Of a stretch of DNA of 11,307 nucleotides, positions 1 to 6,491 are shown piece by piece (within the stretch, counting starts at the first letter, position 1; the number at the start of each line of letters is the position of its first letter). This stretch comes from CAITSH01 sp964385505 (GTDB lineage: Bacteria; Pseudomonadota; Gammaproteobacteria; Burkholderiales; SG8-39). Position numbers and translations under genes: made by a program. The notes below the pieces were generated by a model, which saw only the letters and a program-made list of their open reading frames with translations, had not been told where the DNA came from and did not search any database. The stretch spans positions 1 to 11,307 of the forward strand of contig CAYLPI010000124.1 in assembly GCA_964385505.1 (NCBI GenBank), in the 5' to 3' direction.

Positions 1-828
1 CACGCCTTTGCCGTACCCTCGGTGCAAATGCCGCTGATCGCGCTGATTGCGTCGCTGATCGCAGTGTTTGGATTTGCGCCGGAAGGGCGTGATATCGCGG
101 TCCTGCCGGTGCTGTTGCCGCTCGCGCTGCTGGCCGGCAGCGCCGTTGACGCCTTGCGCCGCGGCGCGGCCAACGCGCTGACCTGGTTTGGCACCATGAC
201 CTTTACCCTGGCCGGACTGCTGGTCTGGCTTGGCTGGATTGCGATGATGACCGGCATGCCACCGACCATTGCGCGCAACTTCGCCAAACTCGAGCCGGGT
301 TTCCAGATGCAGTTTGCTGCGCTGCCGGTCATCGTCGCGATCGTCGTCAGCATCGCGTGGGGCTGGCTGCTGCTCGGTGCGGTCCGTTCATCGCATCGCA
401 GCCTGACCTTCTGGGCTGGCGGCATGACGCTTGTCTGGGCACTGGTGATGACACTGTGGCTGCCGTGGATAGACTACGGCAAGAGCTACGGTGGCGTCGC
501 CGCATCGCTCAAGCGCGCGCTGTCCGCAAATGCAGGCGCTTCAGGCGCGTGCATACAAAGCACGGGGCTGGGCGAGGCGCAGCGCGCCGCCTTCCACTAT
601 CATGCCGGCGTTGTCACCCTGCGCAACGAGGTTTCACGCAACCATCGCTGCGGTCTGCTGCTGGTGCAGTCCGGACCGCGCGAAACCCGGCCCGAGGGCT
701 GGCTGCGCATCTGGGAAGGCAGCCGTCCGCGCGACAGCGAACGGTACCGGCTGTACAGCAGAGCCTCGAGTCCGGCGCCTGGCGAAAAGTCTGCCGCACG
801 CGTGCACGCCCCCAATCCGGAAAAATAA
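1..828 (+). CDS. ArnT-like GT39 membrane glycosyltransferase, C-terminal part
   Basis: This is the 3' end of a gene that starts before the window; the frame is open from base 1 and gives 275 residues. The visible part has about four strongly hydrophobic segments (roughly residues 8-25, 33-50, 65-85, 105-128), then another near 135-155 ending in WLPWIDYGKSY. A soluble tail of about 110 residues follows. This layout, membrane helices then a non-membrane C-terminal domain, fits dolichyl-phosphate-mannose/ArnT-type glycosyltransferases (GT39/GT83), which use a polyprenyl-phosphate sugar and act at the outer face of the inner membrane on lipid A or other envelope acceptors. The catalytic N-terminal loop with its acidic residues lies outside the window, so donor and acceptor cannot be assigned. 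pgi begins 5 nt after the stop, suggesting co-transcription. Family-level call only. Confidence 0.72.
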   Translation, partial: HAFAVPSVQMPLIALIASLIAVFGFAPEGRDIAVLPVLLPLALLAGSAVDALRRGAANALTWFGTMTFTLAGLLVWLGWIAMMTGMPPTIARNFAKLEPGFQMQFAALPVIVAIVVSIAWGWLLLGAVRSSHRSLTFWAGGMTLVWALVMTLWLPWIDYGKSYGGVAASLKRALSANAGASGACIQSTGLGEAQRAAFHYHAGVVTLRNEVSRNHRCGLLLVQSGPRETRPEGWLRIWEGSRPRDSERYRLYSRASSPAPGEKSAARVHAPNPEK

Positions 829-833
829 ACCCC

Positions 834-2393
834 ATGCCCCGACTCACTGCAAGCCCCGCCTGGACCGCCCTGGAGGCGCACTGCGAAGCGCTGGAGGATG
901 CCCGCCTCGGTGACATGTTCAAGCTTGATCCGCAACGCGCCGGACGCTTTTCAATCGAAGCGGCGGGGCTTTTCCTCGACTATTCGAAGCAGCGCGTCAC
1001 CGGCGAAACGATGCTGCATCTTGGCGCATTGGCGCGGCAGGCAAAGCTCGCTGACTGGATAACAAAACTGTTCTCGGGCAAAGCCGTCAACGACACCGAG
1101 AATCGCGCCGCCATGCATATGGCGCTGCGCGGTGCCGCCGGCGATTATCCCGAGCCCTACGCTGGCAGCGTGGCCGCTGCGCTGGCGCAAATGCGCGGCT
1201 TTGTCGCGTCTGTGCGCAGCGGATCGCTGCGCGGCCGTTCCGGCACACCCATTGGCGCCGTGGTCAATATCGGCATCGGCGGCTCCGACCTCGGGCCGAG
1301 AATGGTGGTACACGCGCTGCGCGCCGCAACCGACACCGCGCTGGTGCTGCGCTTTGTCTCCAATGGCGATCCGGCCGACCTTGCGGCAAAGATCGCCGAT
1401 CTTGATCCGGCCGCCACGTTGTTCATCGTTTCGTCAAAAACATTCGGTACCGCCGAAACCCTGGCAAATGCCCGCGCCGCCAAAGCCTGGCTGGAACGGG
1501 CGGGCCTGGACAGCGCGGCGCATTTCGCTGCGGTGACCGCCAACGCGGCGGCGGCGACCGCGTTTGGCATTGCGCCGGAGCATTGCTTTCCGATCTGGGA
1601 CTGGGTCGGCGGCCGCTATTCGGTGTGGTCGCCGATCGGCCTGCCGATTGCGCTGGCCGTGGGCATGAGCGGGTTCGAATCCCTGCTGTCGGGCGCCCGC
1701 GACATGGACCGGCATTTTCGCGACACCCCATTCGAAAACAACATGCCGGTATTGCTCGGCTTGCTCGGCGTCTGGAATGTCAATTTTCTTGGCGCAGGCA
1801 CCGAGGTAATCCTGCCCTATGCCGAGGACTTGCGCGACCTGCCGGCCTATCTGCAGCAACTCGGCATGGAATCAAATGGCAAGCACGTCGATCGCGCAGG
1901 CAAGGAAGTCGATTACGACACTTCGCCCGTGCTCTGGGGTATGGCCGGCAGCAACGGCCAGCACGCCTTTCACCAGTTGCTGCACCAGGGGACCCACCTC
2001 GTGCCCTGCGACTTCATCATCTGTGCCGGCGGGAATGAAGCCGCGCCGGAGTACGATTTGCTGTTCGCCAATGCGCTGGCGCAATCAGCCGCCCTCGCCT
2101 TCGGCAAAAATGACGGCGAGGCATGGGAGGTTTGCCCCGGCAACCAGCCTTCGAACACGCTGCTGCTGCCGGGATTGTCTGCACATGCACTGGGGGCGAT
2201 GCTGGCGTTGTACGAGCACAAGGTATTCGTGCAAAGCGTCATCTGGAATATCAATCCGTTCGACCAGTGGGGCGTCGAACTGGGCAAGCACATCGCCCGC
2301 GCCATCGAGCCCGGGCTAAGCGGCGCGACGCTGCCCGCGGACACCGATTCCTCGACGCGCCAGTTGGTGGCGCGGCTGAAGCGACGCGATTGA
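834..2393 (+). CDS. pgi: Glucose-6-phosphate isomerase
   Basis: Pgi interconverts glucose 6-phosphate and fructose 6-phosphate in the cytoplasm (EC 5.3.1.9), linking glycolysis/gluconeogenesis with envelope sugar synthesis. The 519-residue product carries both family signatures: DWVGGRYSVWSPIG (256-269) and SVIWNINPFDQWGVELGK (468-485). By comparison with the E. coli enzyme as I remember it, the catalytic residues are E346 in MESNGK, H377 in NGQHAF and K485 in VELGK. The phosphate-binding region GIGGSDLG (147-154) and SSKTF (200-204) are intact. The protein is about 30 residues shorter than the 549-residue E. coli enzyme. The largest visible deletion is before PGNQPSN (435-441), where E. coli has a longer insert. 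ATG 834 aligns with the usual N-terminus; the same frame stays open upstream to 357 but overlaps the glycosyltransferase gene. The ribosome site (GGAAA, 819-823) is weak, so coupling with the upstream gene is likely. Confidence 0.96.
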   Translation: MPRLTASPAWTALEAHCEALEDARLGDMFKLDPQRAGRFSIEAAGLFLDYSKQRVTGETMLHLGALARQAKLADWITKLFSGKAVNDTENRAAMHMALRGAAGDYPEPYAGSVAAALAQMRGFVASVRSGSLRGRSGTPIGAVVNIGIGGSDLGPRMVVHALRAATDTALVLRFVSNGDPADLAAKIADLDPAATLFIVSSKTFGTAETLANARAAKAWLERAGLDSAAHFAAVTANAAAATAFGIAPEHCFPIWDWVGGRYSVWSPIGLPIALAVGMSGFESLLSGARDMDRHFRDTPFENNMPVLLGLLGVWNVNFLGAGTEVILPYAEDLRDLPAYLQQLGMESNGKHVDRAGKEVDYDTSPVLWGMAGSNGQHAFHQLLHQGTHLVPCDFIICAGGNEAAPEYDLLFANALAQSAALAFGKNDGEAWEVCPGNQPSNTLLLPGLSAHALGAMLALYEHKVFVQSVIWNINPFDQWGVELGKHIARAIEPGLSGATLPADTDSSTRQLVARLKRRD

Positions 2394-2409
2394 TTTAAAC
2401 TGGCCAGAG

Positions 2410-2449
2410 ACACCGGCCTCGGCGTGAGCATCCCGGTGTGAAAACGCCG
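2410..2449 (+). promoter_or_regulatory. Pair of mutually exclusive inverted repeats between pgi and the DUF6494 gene
   Basis: ACACCGG (2410-2416) is perfectly complementary to CCGGTGT (2433-2439), giving a 7-bp stem with a 16-nt loop. Inside that loop CGGCGT (2420-2425) is complementary to ACGCCG (2444-2449), giving a 6-bp stem that cannot form together with the first one. No T-run follows, so it is not a standard intrinsic terminator. It could be a partial terminator, an mRNA processing or stabilising structure, or chance in GC-rich DNA. Observation from sequence only. Confidence 0.3.
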
Positions 2450-2475
2450 GGCGGAACCAGATACGGGAGCAAACC

Positions 2476-2682
2476 TTGAACGAAGAAAACTTCAACCTCA
2501 GCATACGCAAGTTCCTCAAAACCGTCGGTGTCGGCTCGCAGCGCGAGATCGAGCGCGCCGTGGACGAGGCGCGCGCGCGCGGGGCCATCGCCGGCAACGA
2601 GTCTTTCCCGGTCAAGGTCACACTCGAGCTGCCCGGCCTGAAACTGTCGGTAAAATTTGACGGCACCATAGAACTGGGCTGA
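2476..2682 (+). CDS. DUF6494 family small protein
   Basis: A 68-residue acidic/basic mixed protein with no signal peptide or membrane segment. I recognise it as the DUF6494 type found in many proteobacteria; its function is unknown. Residues 1-37 (NFNLSIRKFLKTVGVGSQRE and the following charged stretch rich in Glu, Arg and Ala) look helical. Residues 44-68 (FPVKVTLELPGLKLSVKFDG) look like two beta strands. The start is TTG at 2476, preceded by GGGAG at 2465-2469 with a 6-nt spacer. No other start codon in frame would keep the conserved N-terminus. It lies 82 nt after pgi and 16 nt before the D-lactate dehydrogenase gene, so it is probably co-transcribed with the latter. The family call is fairly sure; no role should be inferred beyond the neighbourhood. 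Confidence 0.85.
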   Translation: MNEENFNLSIRKFLKTVGVGSQREIERAVDEARARGAIAGNESFPVKVTLELPGLKLSVKFDGTIELG

Positions 2683-2688
2683 ACGCCC

Positions 2689-2696
2689 CGGAGGGA
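2689..2696 (+). promoter_or_regulatory. Strong ribosome binding site of the D-lactate dehydrogenase gene
   Basis: CGGAGGGA just upstream of ATG 2699 contains a GGAGG core (2690-2694) with a short spacer of 4 nt. It is the clearest Shine-Dalgarno sequence in this part of the window and fixes the start of the flavoprotein gene. Confidence 0.7.
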
Positions 2697-2698
2697 CC

Positions 2699-4084
2699 AT
2701 GAATCAACCACGCCAACTCGATGCCAGCCTCGAAGACGAATTGCGCGCCCTGCTGGGCGACCGACTTACGACCTCGCGCGGCGTGCGCGAGCACCACGGC
2801 AGGGATGAATCGTACTACCCGTATGCACCGCCCGACGCCGTGGTGTTTCCGCACAGCACCGAAGAAGTGCGCGACATTGTCAACATCTGCCGCCGCCACA
2901 AGACGCCGATGATTCCCTATGGCGTCGGCACCTCGCTTGAGGGCCATATCCTCGCCATTCACGGCGGTGTGTGTATTGACATGTCGCAGATGAACAAGCT
3001 GATCGGCGTGCACGCCGAGGACCTCGACTGCACGGTGCAAGCCGGTGTCACGCGCAAACAGCTGAACGAGGAGATCCGCCATACCGGGCTGTTCTTTCCG
3101 GTCGATCCTGGCGCCGATGCCACCCTCGGCGGCATGGCGTCAACGCGCGCCTCCGGCACCAACGCCGTGCGTTACGGCACAATGCGCGAGAACGTGCTTG
3201 CCCTCACCGTGGTCACGGCTGACGGCCGCATCATCAAGACCGCGACGCGCTCGCGCAAGTCCGCCGCCGGCTACGACCTGACGCGCCTCTTTGTCGGCGC
3301 CGAGGGTACGCTTGGCATCATCACCGAAGTGACGGTGCGCCTTTACGCCGTGCCGCAGGCCATCTCCGCCGCAGTATGCTCGTTCAAGGACATGGCGGGC
3401 GCGGTCAGCACCGTCATCCAGACGCTGCAGAACGGCATCCCGATTGCCCGCAGCGAGGCCTTGTGCGGACTCACCATGAAGGCCATCAATGCCCACAGCA
3501 AAACCACCTACAAGGAGCAGCCGACGCTGTTTCTCGAATTCCACGGCACCGAGGCCGGCGTCAAGGAACAGGTGGAAATGCTGTCGGAAATCGCCGCCGA
3601 TCACGGCTGCGAGGGGTTTGACTGGGCAACGCGGCCCGAAGACCGTACGCGGCTCTGGTCGGCGCGCCACACCGCCTACTTCGCGTCGCTGCAGTTGCGG
3701 CCGGGCACCCGTGCGGTCTCCACCGACGTATGCGTTCCGATTTCGCGGCTCACCGAATGCATGGTCGAAACGGCAAGGGACATCGACGCCGCATCGATGC
3801 CGATCCCGATGTTCGGCCACGTCGGTGACGGCAATTTCCACCTGGTGATACTGGTGCGCCCCGACAGTGACGCAGACCTTGAAGAGGCCAAGACGCTCAA
3901 CGAGCGCCTGGTCAATCGTGCGCTGGCGATGGAAGGCACCTGCACCGGCGAGCACGGCATAGGCTCGGGCAAAATCAAATCGCTGCAAAAGGAACTGGGG
4001 GAGGCGGTCGATCTGATGGCTGCGCTCAAGCGCACCTTCGACCCGGACAATCTGATGAATCCGGGCAAGATCATTCCGGCCTGA
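2699..4084 (+). CDS. FAD-linked D-lactate dehydrogenase / glycolate oxidase GlcD-type
   Basis: A 461-residue flavoprotein of the VAO/PCMH fold that oxidises a 2-hydroxy acid, most likely D-lactate to pyruvate (cytochrome-type, EC 1.1.2.4), passing electrons to the respiratory chain. FAD-binding domain: residues about 45-220, with GVGTSLEGH (75-83) and the pyrophosphate-contacting segment starting PGADATLGGMASTRASGTN (137-155), then GAEGTLGIITEV (200-211). C-terminal FAD-oxidase domain: about 225-460, with the substrate/FAD motif GHVGDGNFH (373-381) and CTGEHGIGSGK (415-425), both typical of D-lactate dehydrogenases and GlcD. There are no Fe-S cysteine motifs, so this is not the large fused two-domain type. 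No glcE or glcF lies next to it, which favours D-lactate dehydrogenase over glycolate oxidase, but substrate cannot be read from sequence. No signal peptide is visible. Confidence 0.9.
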   Translation: MNQPRQLDASLEDELRALLGDRLTTSRGVREHHGRDESYYPYAPPDAVVFPHSTEEVRDIVNICRRHKTPMIPYGVGTSLEGHILAIHGGVCIDMSQMNKLIGVHAEDLDCTVQAGVTRKQLNEEIRHTGLFFPVDPGADATLGGMASTRASGTNAVRYGTMRENVLALTVVTADGRIIKTATRSRKSAAGYDLTRLFVGAEGTLGIITEVTVRLYAVPQAISAAVCSFKDMAGAVSTVIQTLQNGIPIARSEALCGLTMKAINAHSKTTYKEQPTLFLEFHGTEAGVKEQVEMLSEIAADHGCEGFDWATRPEDRTRLWSARHTAYFASLQLRPGTRAVSTDVCVPISRLTECMVETARDIDAASMPIPMFGHVGDGNFHLVILVRPDSDADLEEAKTLNERLVNRALAMEGTCTGEHGIGSGKIKSLQKELGEAVDLMAALKRTFDPDNLMNPGKIIPA

Positions 4085-4117
4085 GGCGCGCAACCGAGCG
4101 CCGGGCAGACGCCTCAG
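4081..4117. terminator. Bidirectional stem-loop containing both convergent stop codons
   Basis: CTGAGGCG (4081-4088) is perfectly complementary to CGCCTCAG (4110-4117), an 8-bp stem around a 21-nt GC-rich loop that can fold further (GCG/CGC pairs). The left arm contains the TGA stop of the plus-strand flavoprotein gene (4082-4084). The right arm contains the TGA stop of orn on the minus strand (4114-4116). No T-run is present on either side, so it is at best a non-canonical terminator or 3'-end stabiliser. The position between two converging genes supports a shared 3'-end role. Confidence 0.45.
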
Positions 4118-4659
4118 AGCTTGAGAAAGTGCTCGCGGTAGTACTTCAATTCCTCGATCGACTCGTAGATATCGGCCAGGGCTTCGTGCTTGCCATGCTT
4201 GGTCAGGCCCTTGGCGAGCTCCGGGCGCCAGCGTTTGGCCAGTTCCTTCAGCGTCGAGACATCGAGGTTGCGGTAGTGGAAATAACCCTCCAGCGCAGGC
4301 ATCCAGCGCGCAAGAAAGCGCCGGTCCTGGCAGATCGAGTTGCCGCACATCGGCGACACCTGCTTCGGGGCGAACTGGGACAGGAAAGCGGTCATCTGCA
4401 ATTCTGCCGGCGCCTCGGTCAGCATCGAGGCCTTCACTTTTTCGATCAACCCGGAGCGGCCGTGCGTGCCCTTGTTCCAGGCGTCCATGCCGTCCAGCAC
4501 GGCATCGGATTGGTGCACCACCAGCACCGGCGCCTCGGCGACGGTATTCAACTGGCCGTCGGTGACAACGATGGCAATCTCGATGATTCTGTCGGTGTCC
4601 GGCTGCAGTCCGGTCATTTCCATATCTATCCACAACAGGTTGTTCTGGTCTTGTGCCAT
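4114..4659 (-). CDS. orn: Oligoribonuclease
   Basis: Orn is a 3'-to-5' exoribonuclease that degrades very short RNAs (mainly dinucleotides, including pGpG from c-di-GMP breakdown) to mononucleotides in the cytoplasm. It is a DEDDh exonuclease. The 181-residue product has the whole catalytic set: D12 and E14 in WIDMEMTG, D112 in NSICQDRRF, and H158/D163 in KHEALAD. By my recollection the numbering matches E. coli Orn exactly. FHYRNLDVSTLKEL (127-140) and the C-terminal YYREHFLKL are also hallmarks. I chose ATG 4659 because it gives the standard N-terminus and length; the frame stays open further upstream to 5040, but that stretch would overlap the divergent peptidase gene and has no Orn similarity. 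No strong Shine-Dalgarno is visible (GGAAAG about 12 nt upstream). It converges with the flavoprotein gene and diverges from the peptidase operon. Confidence 0.97.
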   Translation of the reverse strand: MAQDQNNLLWIDMEMTGLQPDTDRIIEIAIVVTDGQLNTVAEAPVLVVHQSDAVLDGMDAWNKGTHGRSGLIEKVKASMLTEAPAELQMTAFLSQFAPKQVSPMCGNSICQDRRFLARWMPALEGYFHYRNLDVSTLKELAKRWRPELAKGLTKHGKHEALADIYESIEELKYYREHFLKL

Positions 4660-4903
4660 GGTCAGCGCTACTTTCCGGTTTCCAGGGAGCCGCAATCGGG
4701 CGGGGGTGCATCCCCAAGCCGGGGACGAGCGTGTAAGATACGATTGTCGCATAACCGTGTTGCGTGACCCTAACGGGTCGTTCACAAAGCGGAAGTCCGT
4801 AGTGGATGACGCGGGGCGCAAGTGGTTGCAGCCGGACATGCCACGAACGGGCGACGTTTGCCGCCTGGCGGCAAACCCACCGCCCGCCAACCGACGGATC
4901 TGA
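4660..4903. other. Divergent intergenic region between orn and the peptidase operon
   Basis: This 244-nt gap should hold the promoters of orn (leftward) and of the M48 operon (rightward). I see no convincing pair of -35/-10 boxes; TAAGAT at 4734-4739 is an isolated -10-like match on the plus strand. It is rich in short hairpins. TCCCC (4711-4715) pairs with GGGGA (4721-4725), competing with GGGG (4703-4706) for the same C-run. GACCC-TAAC-GGGTC lies near 4766-4779. A perfect 9-bp inverted repeat lies at 4856-4876 (listed separately). No tRNA or known riboswitch was recognised. Confidence 0.5.
4856..4876 (+). repeat. Perfect 9-bp inverted repeat upstream of the peptidase operon
   Basis: GTTTGCCGC (4856-4864) and GCGGCAAAC (4868-4876) are exact reverse complements separated by the trinucleotide CTG. 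The repeat ends 27 nt before the ATG of the M48 peptidase gene. As DNA it could be a dimeric repressor operator; as RNA it would be a very stable hairpin in the leader. No T-run follows on either strand, so it is not a canonical intrinsic terminator. Confidence 0.6.
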
Positions 4904-6157
4904 ATGCACGCTTTCACACTGATTTTCCTCGCAGCGCTGGCGGTCACCACGGTGGTACGCCTGTGGCTGTCGGTGCGGCACCTGCGCCACGTCTTGCGCA
5001 ACCGTGAGCGGGTACCGTCTGAGTTCTCGGGCCGCATCACCCTTGCCTCCCACCAGAAGGCGGCCGACTACACCGACGCAAAGGTGCGGCTGGGCATGCT
5101 TGAAACCGTGGTCGGGTCACTGGTGCTGCTGGGTTTTACACTGGGAGGCGGCCTGCAGTGGCTGTCTGGCGCATGGGCGGCCGCGTTCACGCCGGGCGGT
5201 TACCCGCATGGCATCGCCCTGGTGGTCAGCGCCGTTGCAGCCGGGAGCATCCTCGACCTGCCCTTCAGCATTTACCGTACTTTCGTGGTCGAGGCAAAGT
5301 TCGGCTTCAATCGCATGACGCTGTCCTTATACCTCGCCGACCTCGTGAAACAAAGCGCCCTCGGCGCCGCGTTGGGCATCCCGGTGCTGGGCGCGGTGTT
5401 ATGGCTGATGGACCGCATGGGCGAATGGTGGTGGCTGTACGTTTGGCTGTTCTGGATGAGCTTCAACCTTCTGGTGCTGACGCTGTACCCGACCGTCATC
5501 GCGCCGCTGTTCAACAAATTCTCGCCGCTTGACGACGCATCGCTCAAGTCGCGCATTGAGGCCCTGCTGGCAAAGTGCGGCTTTACCTCGAAGGGATTGT
5601 TTGTGATGGACAGCTCCAAACGTTCCAGCCACGGCAACGCGTATTTCACCGGCTTTGGCGCGGCCAAACGCATCGTGCTTTTCGACACGCTGATCAGCCG
5701 TCTCGCGCCGGCCGAGGTCGAGGCGGTGCTGGCCCACGAACTGGGCCACTTCAAGCACCGCCATGTCGCAAAACGCATGGTCCTGCTGTTCATGGCCAGC
5801 CTCGCCTTCCTGTGGTTGCTCGGTTTTCTCATCGGCAACGCCTGGTTCTTCGAGGGACTGGGCGTGCAAACACAGGGTACCGCCATGGCGCTGCTGCTTT
5901 TTTTCATGGTACTGCCGGTGTTCACCTTCCTGCTGCAGCCGCTTGCCAGCCTTTACTCGCGCATGCACGAATACCAGGCCGATGCCTATGCTGCCCAACA
6001 GGCGAGCCCGGACGACCTGGTGCAGGCCCTGGTCAAGCTCTATCAGGACAACGCCGCGACGCTGACGCCTGACCCGCTGCATTCGGCGGTATATGACTCG
6101 CATCCGCCGGCGGCGCTGCGCATCGCGCGGTTGCAGGCCTTGAGGCAGCCGAGGTGA
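4904..6157 (+). CDS. M48A (Ste24-like) integral membrane zinc metallopeptidase
   Basis: A 417-residue multi-spanning inner-membrane protease. The zinc site is HELGH (278-282), with the third ligand probably E356 in HEYQAD (355-360), as in M48 peptidases. The upstream segment (about 35-200, including LDLPFSIYRTFVVEAKFGFN at 118-137) matches the N-terminal domain of Ste24/CAAX protease 1 (Peptidase_M48_N), so it belongs to subfamily M48A rather than the shorter HtpX type. Hydrophobic segments lie at about 4-22, 68-88, 102-120, 152-170, 176-198, 292-312 and 326-350. Bacterial members have no prenylated CAAX substrate; membrane-protein quality control is an inference from the family. ATG 4904 has only a weak GGA (4896-4898) before it. 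It is the first gene of a packed operon; the next gene's GTG overlaps its stop by 4 nt. Confidence 0.92.
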   Translation: MHAFTLIFLAALAVTTVVRLWLSVRHLRHVLRNRERVPSEFSGRITLASHQKAADYTDAKVRLGMLETVVGSLVLLGFTLGGGLQWLSGAWAAAFTPGGYPHGIALVVSAVAAGSILDLPFSIYRTFVVEAKFGFNRMTLSLYLADLVKQSALGAALGIPVLGAVLWLMDRMGEWWWLYVWLFWMSFNLLVLTLYPTVIAPLFNKFSPLDDASLKSRIEALLAKCGFTSKGLFVMDSSKRSSHGNAYFTGFGAAKRIVLFDTLISRLAPAEVEAVLAHELGHFKHRHVAKRMVLLFMASLAFLWLLGFLIGNAWFFEGLGVQTQGTAMALLLFFMVLPVFTFLLQPLASLYSRMHEYQADAYAAQQASPDDLVQALVKLYQDNAATLTPDPLHSAVYDSHPPAALRIARLQALRQPR

Positions 6158-6483
6158 GTAATCTGCTGACGCAGAAATGCCGCGACCTGCCCGCCGACAC
6201 CCCGCCGCTTGGCGCAGCCGAGATCGCCGCGTTGCTGCGCATGACGCCGGGGTGGACGCATGCCGATGGCGTCATCTCCAAGACCTACGGCTTCAAAAAT
6301 TACTACGAAACCATGGCATTCGTGAACGGCGTCGCACTCATCGCCCATCGTGAGGACCATCATCCGGACATGGTCGTCAGCTACAACCGCTGCCGCGTCG
6401 CCTACAACACCCATTCCATCGGCGGCATTTCGATGAACGATTTCATCTGCGCCGCCAAGCTCGAAGCTCTGGCGTCGATTTGA
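6154..6483 (+). CDS. Pterin-4a-carbinolamine dehydratase (4a-hydroxytetrahydrobiopterin dehydratase)
   Basis: A 109-residue cytoplasmic protein of the PCD/DCoH family (EC 4.2.1.96), which dehydrates 4a-hydroxy-tetrahydropterin produced by aromatic amino acid hydroxylases so that the pterin can be recycled. The active-site signature is present: EDHHP (67-71, H69 and H70), H87 in YNTHSIGG, and D96 in ISMND. The length is normal for bacterial PhhB. The start is GTG at 6154, giving a GTGA overlap with the stop of the peptidase gene (6155-6157), so translation is probably coupled. No phenylalanine hydroxylase is next to it, so its pterin substrate here is unknown. Family call is sure; physiological role is inferred. 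Confidence 0.94.
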   Translation: MSNLLTQKCRDLPADTPPLGAAEIAALLRMTPGWTHADGVISKTYGFKNYYETMAFVNGVALIAHREDHHPDMVVSYNRCRVAYNTHSIGGISMNDFICAAKLEALASI

Positions 6484-6491
6484 ACGCAGAC

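Noticed and set aside
357..833. Upstream extension of the pgi frame
   Set aside because: The frame is open by chance over the glycosyltransferase gene; Pgi homology starts at ATG 834.
4700..4880. Possible tRNA, riboswitch or small RNA in the orn-M48 gap
   Set aside because: Several short hairpins exist, but I could not build a cloverleaf or match any riboswitch core. The CCTGGCGGC string resembles the start of 5S rRNA, but nothing else of 5S follows.
4660..5040. N-terminal extension of orn by 127 codons
   Set aside because: The extension has no Orn similarity, overlaps the divergent peptidase gene, and ATG 4659 gives the exact family length and numbering.
3140..5053. A 637-codon open frame on the minus strand
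   Set aside because: It runs antisense to the well-supported flavoprotein gene and out of frame through orn; its translation is low-complexity Arg/Ala/Gly-rich text with no family resemblance. Typical of GC-rich DNA.
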